Source: Ananas comosus (Eukaryota > Streptophyta > Magnoliopsida > Poales > Bromeliaceae). Taken from it: 64,000 nt of DNA. Numbering within the stretch: the stretch's first letter is position 1; every line of letters starts with the position of its first letter. Made by a program: the position numbers and the translations under genes. The notes beneath the pieces are model-generated. The model did not search any database. It was given only the letters and a program-made list of their open reading frames with translations, and was not told where the DNA came from. This document shows, piece after piece, positions 11,255 to 21,185 of the stretch. The stretch spans positions 248,001 to 312,000 of the forward strand of contig NC_033631.1 of assembly GCF_001540865.1 (NCBI RefSeq). The letters are read 5' to 3'.

Positions 11255-11406
11255 TAATTTTTTTTTTTACTTTGCCACCCGGTTAGACATAAAATTTTTT
11301 TGGTGAAAAAAAATTAAACTATAGAAGAGCAAAATAAAACTTTTTAAATTATAGGGTGACAAAGTAAAATATGTGCTATACTTCAATGTGGCAATTTGAA
11401 GTATTT
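11255..11406. mobile_element. F-family element, 3' fragment
   Basis: Contains TTTGCCACCCGGTTAGACAT and ends TGGCAATTTGAAGT, the right end of the elements at 28031-28667 and in the introns of NLR2 and NLR3. The left part is not recognisable. Confidence 0.5.
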
Positions 11407-11560
11407 AATTTATAAGAAATGGGTGTCAAAATTTTTTTTAAATTTTTTTTTAATACATAGGCCATCTAAATGCAAATGGCGCAGCCAATAATTAATTCCC
11501 TTTGCAATTACTTATAATTTTTCAAATTAACTTTTCAAACTCCAAGCCCAATTCAGCTAA

Positions 11561-11786
11561 GGCTTTATTTGGAATTGCGGGGAGATTGCGTTCCGTGCAG
11601 TGAGAAAAGACGATGGAAAATTACCCTATTTATTTCTGTACGTAATATTGCGTTTCGCATATTGTGGTTAGTCAGTTACGATATATTTTCTGCGGTGCCA
11701 TCGGAGAACGAAGCATATCCCTATATGCTTTTTCTCAACTCCATTTATCTAATAGCGTTAGATAGATCTCAATACCAAACTAAGCC
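11561..11786. mobile_element. Tourist-like (PIF/Harbinger) MITE
   Basis: TIRs GGCTTTATTTGG and CCAAACTAAGCC are flanked by a TAA duplication. It is 226 bases and non-coding, and matches the copy at 58986-59206 along its whole length. The paralogous site near 59392-59415 lacks it, which proves insertion. Confidence 0.9.
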
Positions 11787-12793
11787 TAATGTGATCTACA
11801 ACAGTAAGAGGACTATATATAAAAAAAGAGCAATTGTTTATATATTTCTGAAAAGTTTTCGACTTTCTAATTTACCTCTCTTAGAAGGCTAATATTGAAA
11901 AAAATATCATTTTTATATTTCTACCTATTTCAAATATACTCATAGAATTAAATTCTGTTAATGGACTGTTAGCTATAACTATTATTTTTATGAGATTACT
12001 ATTTTACTTTTTTAAATATACCCTTTATACCACTGACTTTTTTTATTTGCCCTTAAGTTAAGGGCACAAAAAATAGTTCGATTTTTGATCTTTTCAAATA
12101 TACTCTTCGACCATCACCAACATTTTTTATTTCCACTTAAGTTAAGGGCAAAAGAGATATTTTGATTTTTTTTTTACTCTGGTAGATATTTAACTCACGT
12201 TTAACCCAAGTTAACTTAACGAGTGGTAACTAAAAGGATATTTTGGAATAGCGGAGGAATATACGAGGGGTAGATTGGAAAGAAAAAACAATATGGATTA
12301 ATGGGATATTTTCATAGTTTTGAAGGGTATATAGGCAATTATCCCTATAAAAAAATACATAATTTGAAAAAAAAAAAAAAAACTTATTATTGTAGCATGA
12401 ACTAAAATAAAAAATCAATAATTGTCTATAATACACCGGTAAAGTACTAGCTAAATTTTAGTCTATAAATATTTGTTTTTTTTTTTTTTTACTTTTTCCT
12501 TCCGGTTTTCAAAAATCTCTATTTCTTATAATTTAAAATTGTTTTTTCTTCAAAATAAGTAAGGATAGTTTTATTATTTCACCCTCTCTGTTAATGTCAT
12601 AACTCGTTGAAAACATATTTCAAATTTTAAGAGGGAATTAGTTAGACTTTTAAAAACTCATTTGAAAAAAATGGATATTGAGAAGAGGGTTTTTTTTTTT
12701 TTTAGTCTAAATTTTAATCTGAAGACCTCTATCAGGGAATTATAGAAATGCAGTGTATATGAATAATTTCCATTAATTATGCAGTTACTTAAT
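11787..12793. other. Upstream segment paralogous to 59392-60050 and 28900-29460
   Basis: No gene. The order of words such as CAGCCAATAATTAATTCCC (before the MITE), GATCTACAACA and ATCTCTATCA-like motifs is shared with two other intergenic regions, showing segmental duplication. It contains poly-A/T runs and diverged filler. Confidence 0.55.
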
Positions 12794-13471
12794 CTAGGGC
12801 AAGTTTGTTTCATTGAAACTGGACTTTGGGTTGAAGTGGATTTTGGGTTGAACTGGAGTTCGGTAAAAACTACTTTTTCTCCGCTGTTTGTTTCGTAATT
12901 ATGGAAGTGAAGTTCCATCAGTTCTGCTGTTTGTTTGATAGAAAGTGTATAATATAAAACTATAATTTATATATAAATAATAAATATTTTAATAAAAAAA
13001 TAATATAATTATATTTTTATATAATTAAAATTTAATTTAAAACAACTAAATTATTTTTTTATACATAAATTATACTAATACAATAATAAAATTATAAAGT
13101 TAAAAAATATTAATACTTAATTAATCAATTTTTATCATATTTTAAATGTACAAGCTAAATAAAAAAATATTAAAACTTAACGAATCAATTTTTATCATAT
13201 TTTAGATTTATTAACTGAATAAAAAAATAATTAGTAATATAATTAAATATATTTAAATATAACTAGCTTTATCTATTATAATAATTTTTTTTTTCACCTC
13301 TCTTTACCGTAATTGATTTCGGCCCACGATGGAGCGAAGTCAATTACGGCGTTTGAGGTTAACTAGAGTTTCGGCCATAACTTTTTTACGATGAACCAAA
13401 TAAAGGAAGTTGTTGTTTAGGACGAAATGACTCCTCTCCTCTCCACTTCCACCCTATTTCCGCCCAAACAA
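12794..13471. mobile_element. TIR element (family E)
   Basis: Ends are GGGCAAGTTTGTTTCATT and, inverted, CATGTTTGTTTGGGCGG. The interior is AT-rich and non-coding. The paralogous region near 60077-60090 reads across from AATCTA to TGTCATCTAC without it, giving an empty site. Confidence 0.7.
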
Positions 13472-13764
13472 ACATGTCATCTACACAAATAAACAGACTA
13501 TGTATTAAAAAAAAAAAATTCTAAGATTCAAAAATTTATTACAATAGTATTAAGTAGTCTCAAAACTTAATAATCACATGCAATGAGTAGATAAAGAACT
13601 ACTTAGATTTTAATCTTAGAGGGAAAAAAAAAAAGTACAGAGACCCTCTGAACTTTAGTTTTGCAGTAAATAAGACACCAGAACTTTATGGTTGGTCGAT
13701 GCTGCTGCGGTTGGTAAATAAGACACCAGTAAATAAGACCACCTCCCCCCTCGGGCCGGACCCC

Positions 13765-14050
13765 CTCTGGTTTGGTCGATGTTGCTGCGGACCACCTCTC
13801 TCCCCCCTCGGGCCGGGCCACTTTTGATTTGGTAGATGCTGTTGCGAATCACCTCTCTCCCCTCTCGGGCCGGGCCCCTTCTGGTTTGGTCGATGCTGCT
13901 GCGGACCACCTCTCTCCTCCCTCAGGCCGGGCCCCCTCTGGTTTGGTAGATGCTGCTGCGGACCACCTCTCTCCCCCCTCGGGCCAGGCCTCCTCTGGTT
14001 TGGTCGATGCTGCTTCGAACCACCTCTCTCCCCCCTTGGGCCCGCCCCCA
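13765..14050 (+). repeat. Five 57-bp monomers at the LINE 5' end
   Basis: The GAT of each unit is spaced exactly 57 bases apart (13778, 13835, 13892, 13949, 14006). Because 57 is divisible by 3, each unit encodes the same 19 residues (GLVDAAADHLSPPSGRAPS type). A disrupted extra unit lies at 13688-13764. Confidence 0.9.
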
Positions 14051-14067
14051 ACTAGCCTGGTCCCCCG

Positions 14068-14787
14068 GTGGCTTTCCCTCATGTCACGTTGAATCTGCTT
14101 CGTCTCACCTGGGTCCCTGATTTACCTGACTCTTCTCAGCCGGCGAGGTCCGAGCCCATCTCCTGCTACTCCCCCAGCACCAGCCCGTTTCCTCTTCGAC
14201 CTGTCTTTACTGAGCCTAGGCCCCCCTCCGCGCTCTCTTTGGACTCCACTTTGCTCGGGCTGTCTCGGGCCGTTGATCGACCCTCCCCTACGGATCGCCA
14301 GTCTCGGGCCGTGGACCGAGCCTCCCCAACGGATCGCCAAGGCTTGGGCAATTGCTCTGACCATGCCATGCCCACCTTCTTAAGGCGAAGCTCAAGGCTT
14401 GCTGCCAAAGGCCGAGGGATGAAGATGTCACCCCTACAAAGAGCTCGGGACTTATTGAGCAGGAAGCTTAAGTTTACGAGGCCTTCTTACAAAACGGCGC
14501 GCTTGCCTACCTCCTCGAAGTCCCCAACCTCTGTTGTCGAGCCTCTGATCGACGACCCTCTCGAGGCTGCTAATGATCCTTCTCTCCCCTCATCCTCCCA
14601 GCATCCCCCGAGATCGTCTGCTAATCCGGACCCTTCGAGAGCTACCTCTCTACCACTCACTACTGATGATATCAAGAAGATGTCCTCCTGCGGGATCATC
14701 GATCAGACGGTTGGCCCACCCGCTGCTCAGCACGCCCTCCTAGCTGCTACCTCGACCTCCCTTGGGAATCTCACCGAGAGAGCGTAA
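14068..14787 (+). pseudogene. LINE ORF1 remnant (C-terminal part)
   Basis: An open frame of about 239 codons ending 17 bases before the ORF2 frame. It is Ser/Pro-rich and contains RRSSRLAAKGRG, a basic motif like that often near the end of plant L1 ORF1 proteins. The RNA-binding and zinc-knuckle parts usual in ORF1 are not seen, so it is probably truncated by loss of the 5' part. The monomer array precedes it in a frame that stays open, but no clean start is evident. In intact elements ORF1 binds the LINE RNA. Confidence 0.6.
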
Positions 14788-14804
14788 CCCCTAGTCGGGC
14801 CTCC

Positions 14805-17800
14805 ATGTCGAGATCCTCTTGTTCTATGGTTAGAAACAGGGTATATCAGTTTTTGTCTTGGAATGTACGGGGGCTCAATGACCCCGCCAAATGTACGGTT
14901 GTCAGGAATTTTATCCGTAATAGTAAGTGTTGCGTCGTCTGCTTACAAGAGACCAAACTCCCTTCCATTTCGCGTGCTAAATTTTTTACCTTCTGTGCAT
15001 TTCATTTGGTAGATTTTCGTTCTGTTGGTGCTACTGGGGCCAAGGGGGGCCTACTCACAGCCTGGAATCCTTCTCTTTTCGATCTCATTGATGAACGGGC
15101 TGACACTTTTTCTCTCTCTGTTGCCCTGCGAAGGAAATCGGATGGAAGGGTACTCTCGGTCTCCAACATCTATGGTCCTGCTTGTGCTACTTTTCAGCAA
15201 GAATTTTTCCGGCAACTCAGATCCCTCGAGCATTTTTCTAGAGGGGTTTGGGTCGCATTGGGGGATTTCAATACTCTCCTCTCACCTCTCGACAAAAATG
15301 GGACCCTATCGAGCCCCACTCACACTCTGTTGTTCAAGGAGCTCGTCAGAGATTTAGGCCTATTCGATCTCCCCCTCTTAAACAAATCCTATACCTGGAC
15401 CAATGCTAGGCGCTCTCCCACTCTCGAGCGGCTCGATCGCGCTCTCATCTCGCAGGATTGGCAACTTCTCTTTCCCCTCTCCTTCTTAAGAGCGCTTCCC
15501 CGGCCCCGATCCGATTACTCGCCGATTGTCCTCTCGGCGCATACTTTTATGCCGTCACCTAATCTGTTCAGGTTCGAATCCTTCTGGTTCCGGTGCCCGT
15601 CCATTGGTAGCATCATCAACCAAGCCTGGAGCTCGTCGGGGCCCTACTCGAACCTCGTTCAGCGTTTTGCCTCGAGAATCAAGAGCGTCCAACTGGCCCT
15701 CCGATCTTGGTCGGCGGGGCTCACCACTTTAATCAAGGTTGAGTCTGACTTATCCCTCGCCTGGATTGATTGGCTCGATCGGGCTGAGGGAACCAGGGCC
15801 TTGACTGAAGCAAAGTGCAGGTTGCGGCCTCTCCTTAATACCGTTACGAGGAGCTCTGCTTGCTGGAGGAGATTAAATGGAAACAGCGGTCTAGAATTCA
15901 TTGGCTTCGGGCCGGTGACGCAAACTCTAAATTCTTTCACCGCAAAGCCTCCTGCCGCAGGATTTCGAACTCGATCACTCAGCTAGCTGATGGTACCTCT
16001 TCATTCTCTACCCCCGTTTCTATCGCTAACCACTTGTTCTCATTCTACCACAGTTGCCTTGGAGTCGAGCAGCCGCCTCGCGCGACTGTCAATCTGGTCT
16101 CTCTCTACGGCGGAGAGGACTTTGATCTTTCTAGTCTCCAAGCCCCCTTCACTGTTGACGAAGTTGAGTTGGCCATCTTTCTTTGTGCACCGGATAAGGT
16201 CCCGGGCCCGGATGGCTTCCCGATGCTCTTCTACCAAAGATTCTGGAGCATCCTCAAGGCGGACGTCATGGAGTTATTCGAGTGCTTTTATAATGGGACC
16301 TTGGACCTGAGTGGACTTAACTGCAGCTGGATCTGCCCTATCCCAAAGAAAAAATCTGTTGTCTCCGCAAGGGATCTTCGGCCAATTAGTCTGGTACACA
16401 GTTTGCCCAAGATCTTCTCGAAAGTGTTTACAACCAGACTTCAATGCTTTATGGATAAGCTTATCAACCTCTTTCAAGGGGCATTCATCAAAGGCCGCTA
16501 TATCTTCGATAACTTTCTTACTGCGCATATCCTTATCCATCATCTTCACAACTCCAAACAGCAGGCGGCCCTCCTCAAAATCGATTTCGAGCGCGATCAC
16601 ATCAATTGGCACTTCCTTTTGGAGCTGCTTTGAGTGAGAGGCTTTGGCAACCGTTGGATATCTTGGATATCTTCTCTTTTGCTGTCTACATCCTCGGCGG
16701 TTCTTCTTAACGGGCTACCAGGCAAATCGTTCGCTTGTAGACGGGTCTACGAAAGTGAGATCCTCTCTCCCCCTTCCTTTTCATTTTATGTGTGGATGCC
16801 CTCTTTAGAATGATACACTTAGCTACAACCTCGAATTCTCTGTCGGCTGTGGGAATTGGCGACACCAAGATACATACCCTGCAATTTGCTGACGATTTAA
16901 TCCTGTTCTTTGACGGGTCCTGTTGGTCTGCTGCGGCGATTAAACTTATCCTCGACGCCTTCTCTGAAAACTCTGGCCTGAAGATCAATTACCAGAAAAG
17001 CGCCGTCATCCTTATTAATCTTACAAGTGCGCAAGCCTCGGATCTGACGGATACTTTGGGATGCTCCATGCAAGGCTTTCCATTCACCTACTTGGGCCTG
17101 TCGCTTTCCCCGAAGAAGCTTCGAAAGACGGATTACTTCCCCTTGATCGAAAAGCTGGATAATCGCCTGGCTGGCTGGAAGGGTTTCCTCCTATCGAGAG
17201 GTGGACGCCTTGTTCTGCTAAACTCATCTCTCTCTAGTATCCCAATGTACTTTTGCTCAGCCTTTGCTCTGCCTTCTTGGGTCATTAAGGCTATTGATCA
17301 AATTCGCCGGAGCTTTTTTTGGAGGGGCAAAAAACTAAAGAATGGCTTCTATTGTCTTGTTAACTGGGATGAAGTGTGCCGCCCCAAATGTTATGGTGGC
17401 ATCGGGATCCATAATCTACATTCCATGAATGTCGCCTTACTGATGAAGATGTTATGGAAATTCTACAACTCTCGCTCTCTACCCTGGGTTCGATTATTAA
17501 TCTAGAAACACTACAGGCGCATGGCTCCATCCCTGGGTGCGCCCAAACTTTCGGATTGCTGCCCCATCTGGCGAGATATTCTTTCCGTTGCAATGCCCTT
17601 CCTAACCTCCGTGGAGTTTCAGCTCAGAAATGGTATTGCAACGTCGTTTTGGCATGCACGGTGGTGTGGAGAACTAGCCCCTAGAAATCGCTTTCCTAAC
17701 CTATTTGCTGTGGCTAAGCACTGGCATCTCTTGGTCTCCGCCTGGTTCTGTCGCTTTGCCACTCGTGCAAATTTGGGATTTCCTGCCCCGCTTGGCCGAT

Positions 17801-18432
17801 TGGAGCACCTAGAGCTCCAACACCTCATCACTTTGACACGCTCGTTTCCGATCTCGGACAACATCGACGACTCCCCTTCGTGGCGCTAGACCAACTTGGG
17901 TACATTCTCGGTCCGAAGCGCTTATGCTTTCTTATCTTATGATGGCGTCACCAACTCCAAAATCACTTTCCTCTGGAAGCTCAAGATTCCACTAAGAATC
18001 AAGATTTTCTTGTGCCTTGCTGCGTGGAACAAACTTCTCACTGCCTGTTTTCTTGCCAAGCGGGGATGGCAAGGACCCTCCATCTGCGTCCTTTGCTACT
18101 CCGATGCGGAAATGATTGATCATCTACTCTTCCTCTGCCCATTTGCTAGAGACCTTCGGAACTTCCTGCTCGGGCCCAGCACGCGGATGCAGCAGGTTTT
18201 GGCCAGCACAACTGGGCAGCTGGGGGATCGTTGGAAAAGAGCTAGAGGATGCCTATCGAGGCAGCAACTGGCATTCTTAGACGCGGCTTTCTCTGCATGC
18301 TCCTCGGAACTTTGGAACGAGCGGAACAGGCGGCTCTTCGACAATCATCTCATGCTCCATAGCGACTTGGGACAGAACATTCTTTCCACAGTGCGACTGT
18401 GGAACGCGGCATTGGGAGCGCCGGGGACCTAG
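14805..18432 (+). pseudogene. LINE ORF2 pseudogene: endonuclease and reverse transcriptase
   Basis: The first frame (14805-15986) encodes an APE-type endonuclease: FLSWNVRGLN, CLQETKL, NIYGP and ALGDFN. The usual SDH catalytic motif reads SDYSP. A frameshift near 15800-15870 moves to LEEIKWKQRSRIHWL and the reverse transcriptase (PDKVPGPDGFP, LRPISLV). A stop follows at LLELL (about 16633). A further shift and an in-frame stop lie in the GLRQGDPLSP-like motif near 16745. The catalytic FADD (usual YADD/FADD) is at about 16884-16895. More breaks occur at 17505 and 17889. The C-terminus has a C..C..H..C-type zinc region (CVLCYSDAEMIDHLLFLCP). It cannot make a working enzyme. Confidence 0.9.
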
Positions 18433-18687
18433 AACAACTCACCACCGAGGCTATATCTGTCGCTGCTACTGCTGCGGGGTTTTCGCCACATGCTAAGACG
18501 CCGAGGCCCCTCACCGTGCCCCAATTAGCTCTGATGTGCCTTGTTGTGTTTTGTATGTTGTGTTTTGTATGCCTGTGCTGGTTCCCCTCTACCCAACCTT
18601 GGATCCTTCTTTGCCTAGCATTTTTTTGTACCTCCCTTTCTCAAATAGGGTATATCCCTGCTTAATAAAAAAAAAAAGACACCAGAA

Positions 18688-19404
18688 TTTTTAATTTTGA
18701 TAATTAAATTCTCTAAATTTTATAAAGTAGTTCAATAGGCATCTCTCTTCAACTAAAGTTACATATTATGAATTTGATTGGGCCGTCTATTTCGTAAGCA
18801 TCATAAACATTTATTATTTTAGACAAAATCTAATGATTTATTAAGAAATACTGGCAAAAAAAAAAAAAAATGTAAAACAAATCTCCCTAATAGACCAATT
18901 TAAAGCTTCTATCAAGTTTTTTTTTATTTTTTTGTTATCTTTGTTTATTTTGTTATTTTTTATGTTAAAATGAGTTCACTATATGTTCTATCGCTTTTAA
19001 TTAATATTTTTTTAACAAGTTTCATATAAAATTATAAGTTATTGCTTTTAGTGTAAACAAATTGAAAAAAAAAGAAGAATAGTTGAGGGGTGGTCGTTGA
19101 AAAAAAAAAGAAATTTAATATAATATAAAGAATGAAATTTTTTTTTTATAAAGTACAGTACCTTAGTGTGTCATTTAAGTCAAGTAAAAAATGTAAACTT
19201 TTGTTTACAAAAGATTAAATGAATTTCAGGTGCTCTTTGTACATTTTCCCCTTAATCTATAGACCTCTATTATTGGATATGAGCACAGTAATTTCTCCCT
19301 AAAAAAAGTTTAGAATGCATCAGTTATATTGCTGATATGGTGTCCCCAATCAATCACATTATCCTCTTAGATTCACCTGTTCTATCATAATTAATAAAAA
19401 AATA
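18688..19404. other. Upstream segment paralogous to 60290-61380
   Basis: No gene. Continues the duplicated segment interrupted by the LINE. It shares GCTCTTTGTACATTTTCCCC and CCTCTATTATTGG with the regions upstream of NLR3 and NLR5, but lacks the SINE found there. Confidence 0.6.
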
Positions 19405-19709
19405 GGATAAACTTCAAATACCACCCATGTGGCTTCGTACTTTCTCACTTTAGTATTTTGTGGTTTAAAATATATAAAGTTATTACCATATGGTTCCTCC
19501 ATTAATATTTGTTAAATTATATACAAAAAACTTTAGATACCCCACCTAGGTTTATCGAATTTTAACTTTGTCACCCTTTAGTTTTAACTCTGTCATGAAT
19601 TTAACGAAAAAAAAATTAATGGAATGAATAATAAAAGAAGAAAAATAAAATCATAGGGTACTAAAGTAAAAAAAGTACGAAACCACGGAAATAATATTTG
19701 AAGGTTTTT
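19405..19709. mobile_element. CACTTTAGTACC-family element, diverged
   Basis: Left end GGATAAACTTCAAATACCAC then CTCACTTTAGTATTTTGTGG; right end TACTAAAGTAAAAAAAGTAC then TTTGAAGGTTTTT. These are inverted relative to each other, as in 7888-9100. Non-coding. Confidence 0.6.
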
Positions 19710-19815
19710 CAAAAAAATATTTTTATTTTATTTTTCTCTAGAGTAAAAGAAAATATGATGTTGGTTGCTGATTACGTGATGTGTAAGCGTTGAAAGGTAC
19801 ACTTCCTCCGTGGAC

Positions 19816-19895
19816 GTGGGGGAGGCCGGATTAATTCGCCGGTCGGCGATAATTGAGTGCTGTTGGTTGTTGCAGAAGGCGGACAAATTTGACCC
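19816..19895 (+). other. 5' leader exon-like block upstream of NLR2
   Basis: GGCGATAATTGAGT and GCGGACAAATTTGACCC match the blocks before NLR3 and NLR5, followed by a donor-like GTAAGC at 19896. Probably the non-coding first exon of NLR2, or its relic. The matching acceptor near 21144 has lost its AG. Confidence 0.5.
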
Positions 19896-19909
19896 GTAAG
19901 CCTTCTCTA

Positions 19910-20265
19910 TCAGAATTAATGCCTTCGGCTTCAACCGAATGATTGGAGTCGCAGGTATTTCGAGTTGCAACAATCAAAATATGCGCAAGTTAATAAAACC
20001 AACACTATTGGAACTCCACTCAAATAAAATAACAATCTAATCATGCGGGGTAATAAAATGTGCTGCACAATTAACTCCCGATATCACATTGTCGGCCGCC
20101 AACGTGATCCCCGCGAAGTTAGAAATTGTAGCACGGAGGACTTGAACTTAATTAAGAGCTTAATTAGGCATAGCTTCACAAAGAGATCACCCCCGTACCG
20201 ACCACCCAGCAACGTAGACTTAATTAATGCATGGCTTCTTAATTTTGTCGCTCTGCGGCTTCATT
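19910..20265. other. Intergenic stretch, unrecognised
   Basis: Mixed-composition sequence with GATATCACATTGTCGGCCG and TTAATTAAGAGCTTAATTA. Short frames only; no repeat or gene family recognised. It abuts an LTR fragment. Confidence 0.3.
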
Positions 20266-20425
20266 AACACAAGTTTAATTGGAATTCTAATCTAATTAGA
20301 TTTCTAAACACAAGTTTAATATTAGATTCCGACTCATAATCCATATATGCCAATTTATATTCAATCCCAATTAGATTATAATTTAACTCTAATTTAGGTA
20401 ACTACAAATCAAACCAAATTTAACA
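20266..20425 (-). mobile_element. LTR fragment (copia-like), minus strand
   Basis: Read on the minus strand it begins TGTTAAATTTGG and continues with CTAATTGGGATTGAATATAA and GGCATATATGGATTATGAG, matching the solo LTR at 50407-50765. Its 3' half is missing. Confidence 0.75.
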
Positions 20426-20554
20426 AATAAAGAAGTATTTAAGCGGAGATTTTAGGGGAGTAGTCCTCTTCCAAATTTTTATTTTAAAACTAGACCTACT
20501 AAATTTTTATTTGTAAATATAGTCTTATGATAGAGAGAGAAAAAAATATTAATA

Positions 20555-20740
20555 AAAGCGGCGAATGATTCACCGCATTTGTTAAATTTTACCGTCTTAT
20601 AAAAGCGGTGAACGGTTTACCGCTTTTAAAAGCGGTAAACCTTTTCTTCCTTCTTTTATGTCTCTGTAACGATATTGGGAAGAGTTATAAAAGCGGTGAA
20701 TGATTCACCGCATTTAAATACGGTGACTCATTCACCGCCT
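20555..20740. repeat. Cluster of nested palindromes (GCGGTGAATnATTCACCGC type)
   Basis: At least four strong palindromes lie within 190 bases: 20558-20576, 20601-20627, a perfect 28-base one at 20614-20641 (half site GGTTTACCGCTTTT), and 20692-20711. The last pairs in turn with 20717-20738. The unit AAGCGGTGAA occurs in both orientations. Function unknown. Confidence 0.85.
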
Positions 20741-20939
20741 ATATTATTTATTTTTTGAAAAACTCAATTTAATATATTGGAGGTCTATTTTTATAATTAT
20801 TTTTTTTTAAAGATTAATTTTATAATTATAAAAATCGGTAGGATTATTTATAAAAAAAATTTCTCTTTAAGCACTATGTGGCAGTAATAATTTCTCCCTC
20901 TGTACAATAGCAGTGGCGCGCACAGGGCGCGTTTAAAAT

Positions 20940-21185
20940 TTGATTGTCAAACTGCATGTCCGACCAAAATGCTTTCACATGTAATGTCCTCCAAAACGCA
21001 TTATATTTTCTCCCCTCTTCCGAGAAGAATACAAGAAAGTACTTTTCGTGGATCTTTCTTTGATGCCTGCGCGCCATTGTATCTATCTACTCGGCTGATT
21101 GTTTCGACATCTCGCTTTCCTCATCCTCTAATTTATGCACTCTCGGTGTTTCATCAATTTGGCCTGAGTGGTGGTGAAGCCGAAT
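20940..21185 (+). promoter_or_regulatory. NLR2 leader region
   Basis: Holds CTCCCCTCTTCCGAGAAG and GGATCTTTCTTTGATGCC, shared with NLR3 (39695-39780). Just before the start codon it has TCATCAATTTGGCCTGAG, shared by all leaders. The conserved intron acceptor CACTCCAG is CACTCTCG here. Confidence 0.5.

Larger units (their letters stand above)
13688..18675 (+). mobile_element. L1-type LINE retrotransposon, degenerate, about 5 kb
   Basis: Flanked by the target duplication AAGACACCAGAA (13672-13683 and 18676-18687). The order is 57-bp monomers, an ORF1 remnant, then ORF2 with endonuclease, reverse transcriptase and a C-terminal zinc-binding region, a 3' hairpin (AGGGTATATCCCT) and a poly-A tail. 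The empty site survives in the paralogous segment near 60278-60300. Several stops and frameshifts in ORF2 make it inactive. Confidence 0.95.

Noticed and set aside
13765..14050. Possible CRISPR-like array
   Set aside because: Units are directly adjacent with no unique spacers, in a plant LINE.
13603..14082. Minus-strand repetitive frames rich in GPARGGRE and RPNQ
   Set aside because: They are antisense readings of the 57-bp LINE monomers; any frame stays open because the period is a multiple of three.
20874..21077. Minus-strand 67-codon frame near NLR2 leader
   Set aside because: Overlaps the conserved pyrimidine-rich leader block; no motif and no equivalent at NLR3.
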